Positions 54,152 to 63,753 of a stretch of DNA of 64,000 nt are shown here, piece after piece; position 1 is the first letter of the stretch, and each line of letters begins with the position of its first letter. The notes under the pieces are model-generated. The model had not been told where the DNA came from. It saw only the letters and a program-made list of their open reading frames with translations, and searched no databases. The position numbers and the translations under genes are program-made. The DNA is from Bacteroidales bacterium (GTDB taxonomy: Bacteria > Bacteroidota > Bacteroidia > Bacteroidales > G3-4614): positions 156,700-220,699 of the forward strand of contig SUXK01000003.1 of NCBI GenBank assembly GCA_015061035.1. The letters are read 5' to 3'.

Positions 54152-56536
54152 GTGTTAAGTGAACTATATTTTAAGATAAGACTTTTTACCCTTTGGGGTA
54201 AGAAGTCTTATTTTTTACTCTATAAATTATTGGGATTTATCCCTAATAATTTAGAAATTTATAGAGAAGCCCTTTCACATGCCTCAATTAAGGCAACACG
54301 TAAGGATGGAGAGAGGTTAAATAATGAACGCTTAGAGTTCTTGGGCGATACTATCTTAGACACTATAGTCAGTGACATACTATATCACAAATACCCAAAT
54401 GAGCGAGAGGGGTTCTTAACCAATATGAGGTCTAGCATTGTTCAGCGAAAAAGTTTGGACAAGATAGCGCAACAGATGAACATCAGTGATATTTTATCTG
54501 TTTCATACGATATTACACTATTTAATAATCATATAGGCGGAAATGCCTTAGAGGCGCTCATTGGAGCAATATATTTAGACAAAGGATATGATGTATGTCG
54601 TAAATTTGTCAAAGATAAAATAGTAACACCATATATTGATATGGACAAGTTGGCACAAACCGAAGAGAATTATAAATCAAGATTAATGGAGTGGTGCCAA
54701 AAAAACAGAGTAGATATAGATTATATCTTACTTGATAATCACACTGAAAACGGCAACTGTCAAATATTCAAGTTTGAGGTATTTATTGAGGGCATTGCCT
54801 GTGGACGAGGTAAAGGACGTTCAAAAAAAGCAGCACAACAAGAGGCTGCACGTAAGGCCTACAAGTTGATTTTAAATGACAAAGAGGTCAAAAAGCGAAT
54901 TTTTGATGCACAAAACTATTCAAAGTTAGCAGAAAATAGAGTAACTTCGCAAAAAATTTCAGAACTGGCACCTGAACATACAGAAAACGAAAGTAATAAT
55001 AACAACAAAATAATTAAAACTATGAGTAAAAAAGCCCTTTTAATGATTTTGGATGGTTGGGGAATTGGCAACCACGACAAAGCAGACGTTATCTATAACA
55101 CACCTACCCCATATTGGGATTATTTGGTAAGTACATATCCAAACTCGCAACTACAAGCAAGTGGCGAGAATGTAGGTTTACCTGATGGACAAATGGGTAA
55201 CTCTGAGGTTGGACACCTTAACATTGGAGCAGGACGCATTGTTTACCAAGACCTTGTAAAAATTAATAAGGCATGTAAAGAGAATACAATTCTTCAAAAT
55301 CCCGAAATAGTATCGGCTTTCTCATATGCAAAAGAGAATGGCAAAAACATTCACTTTATGGGATTAACATCAGACGGAGGAGTACATAGTTCATTAGAGC
55401 ATCTATACAAACTTTGCGATATAGCAAAAGAGTATGCTATTGACAACTGTTACATTCACTGTTTTATGGATGGACGTGATACCGATCCCAAAAGCGGAAA
55501 AGGATTTATTGAGGCATTAACCGAGCATTGTTCAAAAAGTGCAGGACGAATAGCATCAATCATAGGACGTTACTACGCAATGGACCGCGATAAACGTTGG
55601 GAGCGTGTTAAAGAGGCATACGACCTATTGGTTAAAGGAGTAGGCAAAAAAGCCGAAGATATGGTTGTTGCAATGCAAGAGTCGTATGATGAAGGTATTA
55701 CAGATGAGTTTATCAAACCAATTGTAAATAGCAGTTTTGATGGAACAATAAAAGAGGGCGATGTAGTAATATTCTTCAACTATCGTAACGACCGTGCAAA
55801 AGAGTTGACAATAGTTCTTACACAGCAAGATATGCCAGAGGAGGGAATGATGACAATTCCCGGATTGCAATATTACTGTATGACACCATACGATGCTTCG
55901 TTCAAGGGAGTACACATACTATTTGACAAAGAGAATGTAGTAAACACACTTGGAGAGTATCTTGCAAGTAAAGGTAAAACACAACTTCATATTGCAGAAA
56001 CAGAAAAGTATGCACACGTAACATTCTTCTTTAACGGAGGACGTGAAACACCATACGACAATGAGGAGCGTATTCTTGTACCATCACCCAAAGTGGCAAC
56101 ATACGACCTAAAACCCGAAATGAGTGCATACGAGGTTAAAGATAAATTAGTAGAGGCTATAAAATCAGACAAATTTGATTTCATAGTAGTAAACTTTGCT
56201 AATGGCGATATGGTAGGTCACACAGGAATATACGAAGCAATAGAGAAAGCAGTAGTTGCGGTAGATGCTTGTGTAAAAGATGTTATTGAGGCAGCAAAGG
56301 CAACAGGATATGAGGCAATAATCATAGCCGATCACGGAAATGCCGATAATGCAGTAAATAGCGATAATACACCAAACACAGCACACTCATTGAATCCTGT
56401 ACCATGTGTATATGTAACTGAGAACAAATCAGCACAAATAGAAAACGGAATATTGGCCGATGTTGCACCCACTATCTTAAACATAATGGGAATGGAGCAA
56501 CCAACCGAAATGAGTGGTAAAAACCTTATAAAATAG
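54152..56536 (+). CDS. rnc-gpmI: Fused reading frame: RNase III plus 2,3-bisphosphoglycerate-independent phosphoglycerate mutase
   Basis: A single 794-codon frame starts at GTG, 2 bp after fabF. Residues ~25-165 are the RNase III domain, with the signature [15 protein letters not shown] (~61-75) and the second acidic motif [12 protein letters not shown] (~131-142). A dsRNA-binding domain (~175-245, [19 protein letters not shown]) follows. Residues ~245-290 are a charged, Asn-rich linker. Residue 291 is a methionine (ATG at 55022) that begins a complete GpmI of 504 residues: [10 protein letters not shown], catalytic serine in [14 protein letters not shown], and metal sites [12 protein letters not shown] and [10 protein letters not shown]. 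In both alternative frames stops lie just before that ATG. Both enzymes look intact. Whether one polypeptide is made, or GpmI also starts internally, cannot be told from sequence. Confidence 0.9.
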   Translation: MLSELYFKIRLFTLWGKKSYFLLYKLLGFIPNNLEIYREALSHASIKATRKDGERLNNERLEFLGDTILDTIVSDILYHKYPNEREGFLTNMRSSIVQRKSLDKIAQQMNISDILSVSYDITLFNNHIGGNALEALIGAIYLDKGYDVCRKFVKDKIVTPYIDMDKLAQTEENYKSRLMEWCQKNRVDIDYILLDNHTENGNCQIFKFEVFIEGIACGRGKGRSKKAAQQEAARKAYKLILNDKEVKKRIFDAQNYSKLAENRVTSQKISELAPEHTENESNNNNKIIKTMSKKALLMILDGWGIGNHDKADVIYNTPTPYWDYLVSTYPNSQLQASGENVGLPDGQMGNSEVGHLNIGAGRIVYQDLVKINKACKENTILQNPEIVSAFSYAKENGKNIHFMGLTSDGGVHSSLEHLYKLCDIAKEYAIDNCYIHCFMDGRDTDPKSGKGFIEALTEHCSKSAGRIASIIGRYYAMDRDKRWERVKEAYDLLVKGVGKKAEDMVVAMQESYDEGITDEFIKPIVNSSFDGTIKEGDVVIFFNYRNDRAKELTIVLTQQDMPEEGMMTIPGLQYYCMTPYDASFKGVHILFDKENVVNTLGEYLASKGKTQLHIAETEKYAHVTFFFNGGRETPYDNEERILVPSPKVATYDLKPEMSAYEVKDKLVEAIKSDKFDFIVVNFANGDMVGHTGIYEAIEKAVVAVDACVKDVIEAAKATGYEAIIIADHGNADNAVNSDNTPNTAHSLNPVPCVYVTENKSAQIENGILADVAPTILNIMGMEQPTEMSGKNLIK

Positions 56537-56544
56537 GCTGAAAG

Positions 56545-57132
56545 GTGATAAAGATAGGGGATACTCTGGTAAGTCTCGATGTAATTGAATGTTACTTCTG
56601 TTGTAATCTTGACGATTGCAAAGGGGCTTGCTGTATAGAGGGAGATGCAGGAGCGCCCATAACAAAAGAGGAAGAAGAGGCATTAAACCAGGCACTCCCT
56701 GCCGTAATAGGGCAGTTACCCAAAGAGGCCCGAGAGGTTATAAAAAAACAAGGAGTATCGTACGTTGATGAAGAGGGCGATTTAGTTACTTCAATAATAG
56801 GAAACAAAGATTGTGTCTTCTGTACATACGATAAAAAAGGAGTATGTCTTTGTGCGTTGGAGATAGGATATAACAGAGGTGAATGTAAGTTTAAAAAACC
56901 AGTATCGTGTCACCTCTATCCCATACGTTTAACAGAATACCCAACCTTCACAGCCGTAAATTATGATGAGAGGAAAATCTGCAAAGGAGCGGTAAAACTC
57001 GGAAAAGAAAAGGGAATAAGAGTTTACGAGTTTCTTGAAGGACCTCTTGTAAGACACTTTGGCGAGGAGTGGTACCAAGAGTTAAAGCAAGTTGCCGAAG
57101 AGTATCTACGCCAACAAGGCGAGAGTGTTTAA
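56545..57132 (+). CDS. DUF3109 cysteine-rich protein
   Basis: The 195-residue protein starts at GTG, 8 bp after gpmI. It contains a conserved cysteine set: CYFCCNLDDCKGACC (~18-32), KDCVFCTYDKKGVCLCALE (~89-107), GECKFKKPVSCHLYPIR (~112-128) and KICKGAVKLG (~145). This is the DUF3109 pattern, related to YkgJ-type zinc or iron-sulfur proteins. It is probably a cytoplasmic metal-binding protein of unknown activity. Confidence 0.88.
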   Translation: MIKIGDTLVSLDVIECYFCCNLDDCKGACCIEGDAGAPITKEEEEALNQALPAVIGQLPKEAREVIKKQGVSYVDEEGDLVTSIIGNKDCVFCTYDKKGVCLCALEIGYNRGECKFKKPVSCHLYPIRLTEYPTFTAVNYDERKICKGAVKLGKEKGIRVYEFLEGPLVRHFGEEWYQELKQVAEEYLRQQGESV

Positions 57133-57148
57133 AGCAAAAAGGAAGAGT

Positions 57149-59482
57149 ATGCAGTCAAATTTAGTTATAGTTGAGTCTCCCGCCAAAGCAAAGACAATAG
57201 AGAAGTTCTTGGGGAAAGAGTATAAGGTCTTATCGAGTTACGGACATATAAGAGACTTGAAGAAAAAGGATTTCAGTATAGATGTAAAAAAAGGATTCTT
57301 ACCCATATACGAAATACCTTCAGACAAAAAACAAGTTGTAGATGCCTTAAAGAAAGCAGCAAAAGAGGCAGATATTGTATGGTTAGCATCCGATGAAGAC
57401 CGTGAAGGAGAAGCAATAGCATGGCATCTGTACGAAGTATTGGGATTAACTCCAGAAAAAACAAGACGTATAGTATTTCATGAAATAACTAAAAATGCAA
57501 TTCTTTCAGCAATAGAGAATCCACGAGAGATAGATATAAACCTTGTGAATGCACAACAGGCACGTAGGGTTTTAGATAGAATAGTAGGATTTGAACTCTC
57601 TCCAATACTTTGGAGAAAGATAAAACCCGCTCTGTCGGCAGGGCGAGTACAATCAGTAGCAGTACGCCTGATTGTAGAAAGAGAGCGTGAAATTGAGAAT
57701 TTCACACCCGAAGCATCATTTAAAATAACAGCAATATTTAAAGATGCAGAAGGTAACAAACTAAAAGGCGAGTTGCAATTCCGCCCAGCAAACGAAAGAG
57801 ATGCAGAGGCACTATTGCAAAAACTCTCAACCGAGGAGTTTGAGGTAAACGATATAACCGTTAAGCCATTAAAAAAATATCCTGCACCACCCTTTACAAC
57901 ATCAACCCTACAACAAGAGGCAGCACGTAAATTAGGCTTTACAGTGTCGCAAACAATGCGTGTGGCACAACACCTATACGAAGCAGGACTTATAACATAC
58001 ATGCGTACCGACTCGGTTAACTTGTCATCCTTAGCAATAAACACAGCAAAAGAGACAATCGTTGAGAAGTTTGGAAAAGAGTACTCATTCCCTCATAATT
58101 TCCATACAAGTTCAAAAGGGGCGCAAGAGGCACACGAGGCAATTCGCCCAACCTACATTGCAAATAGTGAGATTGAGGGTAACTCACAAGAGAAACGCCT
58201 ATACGACCTGATATGGAAACGTACAGTAGCATCACAAATGACCCCTGCACAAACTGAAAAAACCACAATAAGTGTTCAGGCAGTTAATAGCGAAGAGAAA
58301 TTTGTGATAACAGGGGAGGTTGTTAAGTTTGACGGATTCTTGCGTCTGTACGTTGAGACAAACGATGAAGATAGTGAGAATGAGAGTGAAATATCTGCAC
58401 TGCCACCTATTCAAAAAGGAGACAAATTAACTCTTTATTCAGGAGAGGCAGTAGAACGTTTCACTATGGCACCACTTCGTTACTCTGAGGCAAGTCTGGT
58501 ACACAAACTCGAGGAGTTGGGAATAGGCCGTCCATCAACATACGCACCCACAATATCAACAATACAACAACGCGAATATGTTGAGCGAGGAACAAAGAGT
58601 GGAGTTAAAAGAGAGTATAAGATAATAACACTAAAAAAAGGTAAGACAACATCAACCGTTAAAACCGAGAATGTAGGTAGCGAAAAAGGAAAATTAATAC
58701 CCACAGATATAGGCATAGTGGTAAATGATTATCTAACTGAGAACTTCCCCGACATATTGAACTACAACTTTACAGCAAAAGTAGAGGAGGAGTTTGATAG
58801 TATAGCAGACGGAGAGAATACATGGAACGGAGCAATCGCAACATTCTATGAAACATTCCACCCAGAGGTAGAGTCTGCCTCATCGCAACACTCAGGCAAT
58901 AAGGTAGGAGAGCGAGTATTGGGAACCGATCCTGCAACAGGACGAAGAGTATCAGTAAAGATAGGACGTTTTGGACCAGTAGTACAGATAGGAACTGCCG
59001 AAGAGGAGGAGAAACCAATATTTGCCTCATTAATGGAAGGACAAACACTAAGCAACATAACCTTAGAACAAGCCCTAAAACTATTTGCGTTACCCAGAAC
59101 ATTAGGAACATTTGAAGATAAAGAGATAGTTATAGGAGTAGGAAAATTTGGTCCCTATATCCGCCACGATGGTAAATTTACATCATTACCAAAAGAGTAT
59201 AAACCATTAGAGGTAACACTCGAAGAGGCAATTCAACTAATAGAAGCAAAGCGCAGTGAAGAGCAAAGCCGAATATTAAAAACCTTTGCAGAGGAACCAG
59301 AGTTGCAAATAATAAACGGTCGTTACGGAGCCTATATAGCATATAAGAAAAGTAACTATAAACTTCCCAAAGGAGCAGTTGCCGAGGACTTAACAATAGA
59401 AGATTGCAAAAATATTATTGCAGAGCAAGGCGATAAACCTGCAAAAAAGACAACAAAAAAGTCCAAAGCAAAAAAAAGTTGA
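57149..59482 (+). CDS. topA: DNA topoisomerase I
   Basis: Starting at the ATG of MQSNLVIVESPAKAKTIEKFL gives 777 residues; an earlier in-frame ATG (57092) would overlap the DUF3109 gene and adds unrelated residues. The TOPRIM domain includes that motif and ASDEDREGEAIAWH (~87-100). The catalytic tyrosine lies in GLITYMRTDSVNLS (~290-303). The C-terminal part has no zinc fingers but three GRFGP/KFGPYI/GRYGAYI-type repeats (~610-740) and a Lys-rich tail (KKTTKKSKAKKS), typical of Bacteroidota enzymes. It relaxes negative supercoils. Confidence 0.96.
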   Translation: MQSNLVIVESPAKAKTIEKFLGKEYKVLSSYGHIRDLKKKDFSIDVKKGFLPIYEIPSDKKQVVDALKKAAKEADIVWLASDEDREGEAIAWHLYEVLGLTPEKTRRIVFHEITKNAILSAIENPREIDINLVNAQQARRVLDRIVGFELSPILWRKIKPALSAGRVQSVAVRLIVEREREIENFTPEASFKITAIFKDAEGNKLKGELQFRPANERDAEALLQKLSTEEFEVNDITVKPLKKYPAPPFTTSTLQQEAARKLGFTVSQTMRVAQHLYEAGLITYMRTDSVNLSSLAINTAKETIVEKFGKEYSFPHNFHTSSKGAQEAHEAIRPTYIANSEIEGNSQEKRLYDLIWKRTVASQMTPAQTEKTTISVQAVNSEEKFVITGEVVKFDGFLRLYVETNDEDSENESEISALPPIQKGDKLTLYSGEAVERFTMAPLRYSEASLVHKLEELGIGRPSTYAPTISTIQQREYVERGTKSGVKREYKIITLKKGKTTSTVKTENVGSEKGKLIPTDIGIVVNDYLTENFPDILNYNFTAKVEEEFDSIADGENTWNGAIATFYETFHPEVESASSQHSGNKVGERVLGTDPATGRRVSVKIGRFGPVVQIGTAEEEEKPIFASLMEGQTLSNITLEQALKLFALPRTLGTFEDKEIVIGVGKFGPYIRHDGKFTSLPKEYKPLEVTLEEAIQLIEAKRSEEQSRILKTFAEEPELQIINGRYGAYIAYKKSNYKLPKGAVAEDLTIEDCKNIIAEQGDKPAKKTTKKSKAKKS

Positions 59483-59504
59483 AAGTTATAATAAAAGTTA
59501 TAAT

Positions 59505-59550
59505 AAAAGAGAAGGAGGTTCACTTTCATATGAGCCCCCTTCTCTTGTTT
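59505..59550. terminator. Bidirectional terminator between topA and the DUF2851-like gene
   Basis: Arms AAAAGAGAAGG and CCTTCTCTTGTTTT are separated by about 22 bases. The element has T-rich exits on both strands and lies between convergent genes. Confidence 0.8.
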
Positions 59551-59568
59551 TAAAACAATATTTATAAC

Positions 59569-60798
59569 TTATAAATTCTTCTTAACCTCATCCCTAAAAA
59601 TCTTATAACCAATCTTGCACCTAATGCAGTTACGAGGATTGCAGTAGTTGTTATTAAGAGCGATGAAAGCCTGAGAAGCCAAAGCCGATTTACACTCAAT
59701 ACCACCATTAACATATTTACGAACAATACCATTATTCTCAGCCTTACACCCTTCCAGAAAAGATATTGCTCTATCGGCAAACTTTTCGTTTCGTATATAC
59801 TCCGAGTATGCATACAAAAGAGGAGCAACAGAGTTTATAATAATAAGGTCAATTGCAGCCTTCCCAAAGCATTTCCTGAGAGGAGGCGTTTCAGAAGTAA
59901 AGTTATAGTGAGTATCCCAAAAATCACTCGGATAAATATTAAAAATCTTTCGTAAATCATCATCACTCTCAGCATCAACAAACTTAGCAAACAGTGGCAT
60001 TGATGAGTGAATTAAGGCTGCAAATAAAGCAATTCTCTGATGAGGAAAATTAGAAGGTCTAACACTTGAGAACTTCCATAACTTAATATCATTTACAGGC
60101 AAAGCAAATTTATTTTGTAAGAAGGCAAACTCATTTGCTAACCTTTTGTAATAAGGAATCCCACTCAAACTATTGTCGTTGAGTAGTCCTGCAACCCCAA
60201 ACAACATAGCCTCAAGTTGAAAAAGAGAGTCAGAGTGCTTTTGAAGAAATCTTAAAGGCAAAGCCTTAGCCAATGCCTCAAAAGCATTACCATTAACACC
60301 AAAGCCCAACGAGCGAGCAACAGAGATATAGCAAACCTCCTCCCAATCTCCATTGTAAGAGTTATACCACTCTTTAATTCTATCGCTTTTATCTTGCAAT
60401 CTCTCAATTGCTAACGAGGAGATAAGATCAGTAACAAAAATTGAGGGCATATCCTTAATATATTCATTACAAGGAAGTTCCTCAAATTTAGATATTAATT
60501 TCTTTCTCAGAATCTCTACCTCATCTAAAAAGTTCAAGATAAGCATAGGAGTTCCCTCAAAAGAAGATTCTTCTCTATCGGTAACATAAATATCACAGCC
60601 TTTATGTGAGGCAGGAGAAACCGCTACACGAAGTTTTTGAGTGTTATCATCTATTCGCAAAAGAGCATCCGAAAAGATTAAATCTCCGTTGCAATCCATA
60701 CCCGAAGATATAATCTCCGCCTTTTCTCCATTTGAGAGAGTAAACTTACCACCCTTCAACAAATTATATCTCCATACAAAAGAGAGTATATTTTCCAT
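59569..60798 (-). CDS. DUF2851-like protein
   Basis: The 409-residue protein has the general layout of DUF2851: a start ENILSFVWRYNLL, a region GMDCNGDLIFSDALLRIDD (~33-51) corresponding to the family's acidic D-F-x-x-A segment, and a C-terminal CNPRNCIRCKIGYKIF (~384-399) with a cysteine cluster. The usual V-E-I-H...S-D-W histidine motif appears altered (RVAVSPASHKGCDIY), so this is a divergent member. No function is established. It shares the palindromic divergent promoter at 60826-60900 with dapB. Confidence 0.6.
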   Translation of the reverse strand: MENILSFVWRYNLLKGGKFTLSNGEKAEIISSGMDCNGDLIFSDALLRIDDNTQKLRVAVSPASHKGCDIYVTDREESSFEGTPMLILNFLDEVEILRKKLISKFEELPCNEYIKDMPSIFVTDLISSLAIERLQDKSDRIKEWYNSYNGDWEEVCYISVARSLGFGVNGNAFEALAKALPLRFLQKHSDSLFQLEAMLFGVAGLLNDNSLSGIPYYKRLANEFAFLQNKFALPVNDIKLWKFSSVRPSNFPHQRIALFAALIHSSMPLFAKFVDAESDDDLRKIFNIYPSDFWDTHYNFTSETPPLRKCFGKAAIDLIIINSVAPLLYAYSEYIRNEKFADRAISFLEGCKAENNGIVRKYVNGGIECKSALASQAFIALNNNYCNPRNCIRCKIGYKIFRDEVKKNL

Positions 60799-60825
60799 AA
60801 AAATTTGTATCTTCGCAAATTGTTA

Positions 60826-60900
60826 CAAATATAGTTACAAACGAGCGAGAAATATCAAGTTTACTTGAATATTTATCAAAGCGAGTGCCGACTATATTTG
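60826..60900. promoter_or_regulatory. Palindromic divergent promoter element (copy 3)
   Basis: The 75-bp element has inverted ends CAAATATAGT (60826-60835) and ACTATATTTG (60891-60900). Each end is a -7 box TATATTTG facing outward: leftward for the DUF2851-like gene (28 bp to its ATG) and rightward for dapB (28 bp to its ATG). The centre (60850-60874) is a near-palindrome AAATAT-CAAGT-TT-ACTTG-AATATTT, with GAGCGAG and GCGAGT boxes on either side. Confidence 0.75.
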
Positions 60901-60928
60901 ATGTATTCAACAAATATAAAGAAAAAAT

Positions 60929-61642
60929 ATGAAGATTGCTCTAATAGGATATGGCAAAATGGGTAAGACCATTGAGCAGATTGCCATAGCAAGAGGTCAC
61001 GAAATAGTGGCTCGTATAGATATAGATAATCAAGATGATTTTAACTCACCTGAGTTTAAAAGTGCCGATGTAGCAATAGAATTTTCGCAACCACAGTCGG
61101 CAATGAACAACTATCGCAGAGCGTTTGCGGCAGGAGTAAAAGTAGTATCAGGGACAACAGGATGGTTAGATAATATGCCCGAAGTAAAAGAGGCATGTGA
61201 AAACGGAAGTACATTCTTCCACTCATCAAACTTTAGTCTTGGAGTAAATATATTCTTTGCCATGAACCAATATTTGGCAAAAATAATGAACGGATTTACC
61301 AACTATGAAGTATCAATGGAGGAGACACACCACATACATAAGTTGGATGCCCCAAGTGGAACAGCAATAACCCTTGCCGAAGGAATAATAGATAATATCA
61401 CACGTAAAGATGCTTGGGTAGAGGGAGTAGAACCAAAATCAACAGAGATAGGAATAACCTCAATTCGCCGAGATGAAGTACCTGGTATTCACACTATAAA
61501 ATACGAGTCAGAAGTTGATACCATAACAATAACACACGATGCAAAGAGCCGAGCAGGATTTGCACTTGGAGCAGTAGTGGCAGCAGAGTTTATAAAAGAC
61601 AAAACTGGCTTTATCACAATGCAAGATATGTTGAAATTTTAA
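60929..61642 (+). CDS. dapB: 4-hydroxy-tetrahydrodipicolinate reductase
   Basis: The 237-residue enzyme of lysine/diaminopimelate synthesis has the nucleotide-binding start MKIALIGYGKMGKTIEQIA, SGTTGW (~72), the HSSNFSLGVN segment (~93) and the catalytic signature EETHHIHKLDAPSGTA (~132-147). Length is normal for the short Bacteroidota form. It begins a run with lepB, a WbqC protein and an MFS transporter. Confidence 0.95.
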   Translation: MKIALIGYGKMGKTIEQIAIARGHEIVARIDIDNQDDFNSPEFKSADVAIEFSQPQSAMNNYRRAFAAGVKVVSGTTGWLDNMPEVKEACENGSTFFHSSNFSLGVNIFFAMNQYLAKIMNGFTNYEVSMEETHHIHKLDAPSGTAITLAEGIIDNITRKDAWVEGVEPKSTEIGITSIRRDEVPGIHTIKYESEVDTITITHDAKSRAGFALGAVVAAEFIKDKTGFITMQDMLKF

Positions 61643-61689
61643 AAACATATATTGAGAATAGATAGTAACAAAAACAAATTATAAAATAG

Positions 61690-63126
61690 ATGTCGGAACA
61701 AGAAAAAAAGAGTAGATTCACAGGCATAAAAAAATCGCGTTGGATACGCTTTACCTTAGCCTCATTACTACTAATAGGGTTTACAATATGGTCGGGCAAT
61801 TACCTCTTGTTGATATTGCTGATACTATTTGTAGATATATACTTAACCGAATATATACCATGGAGAGCATGGCGAAAAATCAAAAACCCGGCACTTCGCA
61901 AAGTGTTTGAGTGGATTGATGCCATACTATATGCTTTGGTAGCAGTATATTTGATAAACTCTTTTATATTTCAAAACTACAAAATACCATCATCATCACT
62001 TGAAAAATCGTTGTTGGTAGGAGACTATTTGCTCGTAAGCAAATTAAGTTATGGTCCACGAGTACCCATGACACCCTTATCGTTTCCATTAGCACAACAC
62101 ACCTTGCCAATATTAAATTGTAAATCATACATTGATAAACCACAATTAGACTATAAGCGATTAAAAGGAACAGGCAAGATAAAACGAGGCGATATAGTAG
62201 TATTTAACTTTCCAGCAGGAGATACAGTATTAAGTAGAGTATCAAACCCTGATTACTATACCCTCTCTCACATATATGGCAAGGAGAATATCAAAAACAA
62301 CCAACGAACATATGGCGAAGTAATCTATCGTCCAGTAGATAGAAGAGAAAATTACGTAAAGCGTTGCGTAGGAATGCCGGGCGACACCTTTGAGATACGT
62401 AATAATCAGATATATATAAACTCTGTTGCCGCCAAAAATCCCAGATATTTACAATATAACTATTATGTAATGTTATCTGCCCCTGACAAACGATTATCAA
62501 AAAAACATTTCGAAGATTTAGGAGTCTCTGAAGATGATCGTATTCTGATACAAAACTCATATCAGTATGGCGATTTACTTGCATTTTTAGGATTTAAAAC
62601 AAACGAGCAAGGAACATATAATCCTGTATATCGAATGCCATTAACACAAGAGGCAAAGGCTAAATTAGAGACAATGCCAATAGTAACGCAAATAGTGCAA
62701 GAGCCAGGCGAAATGATGGGAGGAGACGTATATCCATTAGGATATTACGGATGGACAAGAGAGAATTACGGACCATTATGGATACCGCAACGAGGCAAAA
62801 CATTAGAACTAACCCTTGAGAACTGGCCTATATACGAAAGAGTAATACGCAACTATGAGGGAAATGATACAGAAGTAAAAGATGGCAAGATATATGTAAA
62901 TGGCGAGGAGACAACACACTACACCTTCAAAATGGACTACTACTATATGTTAGGCGACAACAGAGACAACTCTGCCGATAGCCGATATTGGGGATTTGTA
63001 CCCGAAGATCACATAGTAGGAAAACCACTATTTGTATGGTTATCACTTGACCCAGACAAATCGCTGTTTAATGGAGGAATCCGTTTTAACAGGCTCTTCC
63101 GTTCCGTAGAGACCTTATCAGAATAG
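61690..63126 (+). CDS. lepB: Signal peptidase I
   Basis: The 478-residue inner-membrane protease has two hydrophobic segments (~18-45 and ~72-95). The nucleophile region KIPSSSLEKSLLVGD (~98-112) has Leu where most S26 enzymes have Met after the catalytic Ser. The catalytic-lysine box is NYVKRCVGMPGDTFEI (~221-236), and box E is MLGDNRDNSADSRYWGFV (~422-439). A long insertion between these boxes is typical of Bacteroidota SPase I. It is 47 bp after dapB and 2 bp before the WbqC gene. Confidence 0.93.
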   Translation: MSEQEKKSRFTGIKKSRWIRFTLASLLLIGFTIWSGNYLLLILLILFVDIYLTEYIPWRAWRKIKNPALRKVFEWIDAILYALVAVYLINSFIFQNYKIPSSSLEKSLLVGDYLLVSKLSYGPRVPMTPLSFPLAQHTLPILNCKSYIDKPQLDYKRLKGTGKIKRGDIVVFNFPAGDTVLSRVSNPDYYTLSHIYGKENIKNNQRTYGEVIYRPVDRRENYVKRCVGMPGDTFEIRNNQIYINSVAAKNPRYLQYNYYVMLSAPDKRLSKKHFEDLGVSEDDRILIQNSYQYGDLLAFLGFKTNEQGTYNPVYRMPLTQEAKAKLETMPIVTQIVQEPGEMMGGDVYPLGYYGWTRENYGPLWIPQRGKTLELTLENWPIYERVIRNYEGNDTEVKDGKIYVNGEETTHYTFKMDYYYMLGDNRDNSADSRYWGFVPEDHIVGKPLFVWLSLDPDKSLFNGGIRFNRLFRSVETLSE

Positions 63127-63128
63127 AG

Positions 63129-63749
63129 ATGGTAATATTAACACCCTCATATTTAGCCCCCATATCATATTACAGGCAGTTAAACAATTCGCCTGTAATA
63201 GTTGAGGCGTGTTGCAATTATCAAAAGCAGAGTTATCGTAACAGATGCAAAATAGCAACAGAGGCAGGAGTTATGACCTTGTCAATACCCATTGATAAAC
63301 CATCGGGAAAAGTATTGACACGCGATGTTCGTATATCCTCTCACGACAATTGGCAACACTTGCATTGGACAGCAATCTTCTCGGCATACCAATCATCACC
63401 ATACTTTGAGTACTACTCTGATGAGTTACGCCCATTCTATGAGCCAAACCGATACAAATATCTATATGACTTCAATATTGAGTTACAAAACACCATCTGC
63501 TCACTATTGAATATAACTCCTAAAATAGAGTATAGCACAGAGTATATACAACCACAAGCAGGAGATACAGATTTACGAGAAAAGATACATCCCAAACAAC
63601 CTATCTTTGAGCAAGAGAAGTTATTACCATATTACCAAGTATTTTCAAAGCGACACGGATTTATCCCTGACCTTTCAATATTAGACCTTCTGTTCAACAT
63701 GGGTCCCGAGAGCATATTCCTATTGCTCCCTACCCCCAAAGAGATATAG
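63129..63749 (+). CDS. WbqC-family protein
   Basis: The 206-residue protein matches the WbqC-like family: ILTPSYLAPISYYRQL at the start, VEACCNYQKQSYRNRCKIAT (~28-47), LSIPIDKPSGK (~54) and WTAIFSAYQSSPYFEYYSDEL (~80-100). Family members occur in glycan gene clusters and near lepB in Bacteroidota; the activity is not established. It directly follows lepB. Confidence 0.85.
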   Translation: MVILTPSYLAPISYYRQLNNSPVIVEACCNYQKQSYRNRCKIATEAGVMTLSIPIDKPSGKVLTRDVRISSHDNWQHLHWTAIFSAYQSSPYFEYYSDELRPFYEPNRYKYLYDFNIELQNTICSLLNITPKIEYSTEYIQPQAGDTDLREKIHPKQPIFEQEKLLPYYQVFSKRHGFIPDLSILDLLFNMGPESIFLLLPTPKEI

Positions 63750-63753
63750 AGCG

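Noticed and set aside
57092-57148. The earlier in-frame start of topA
   Set aside because: It overlaps the DUF3109 coding end; family similarity begins at MQSNLVIVESPAKA.
57478-58044. A 188-codon antisense open frame within topA
   Set aside because: Fully inside the catalytic core of topA; the open length follows from the A-rich third positions of the gene.
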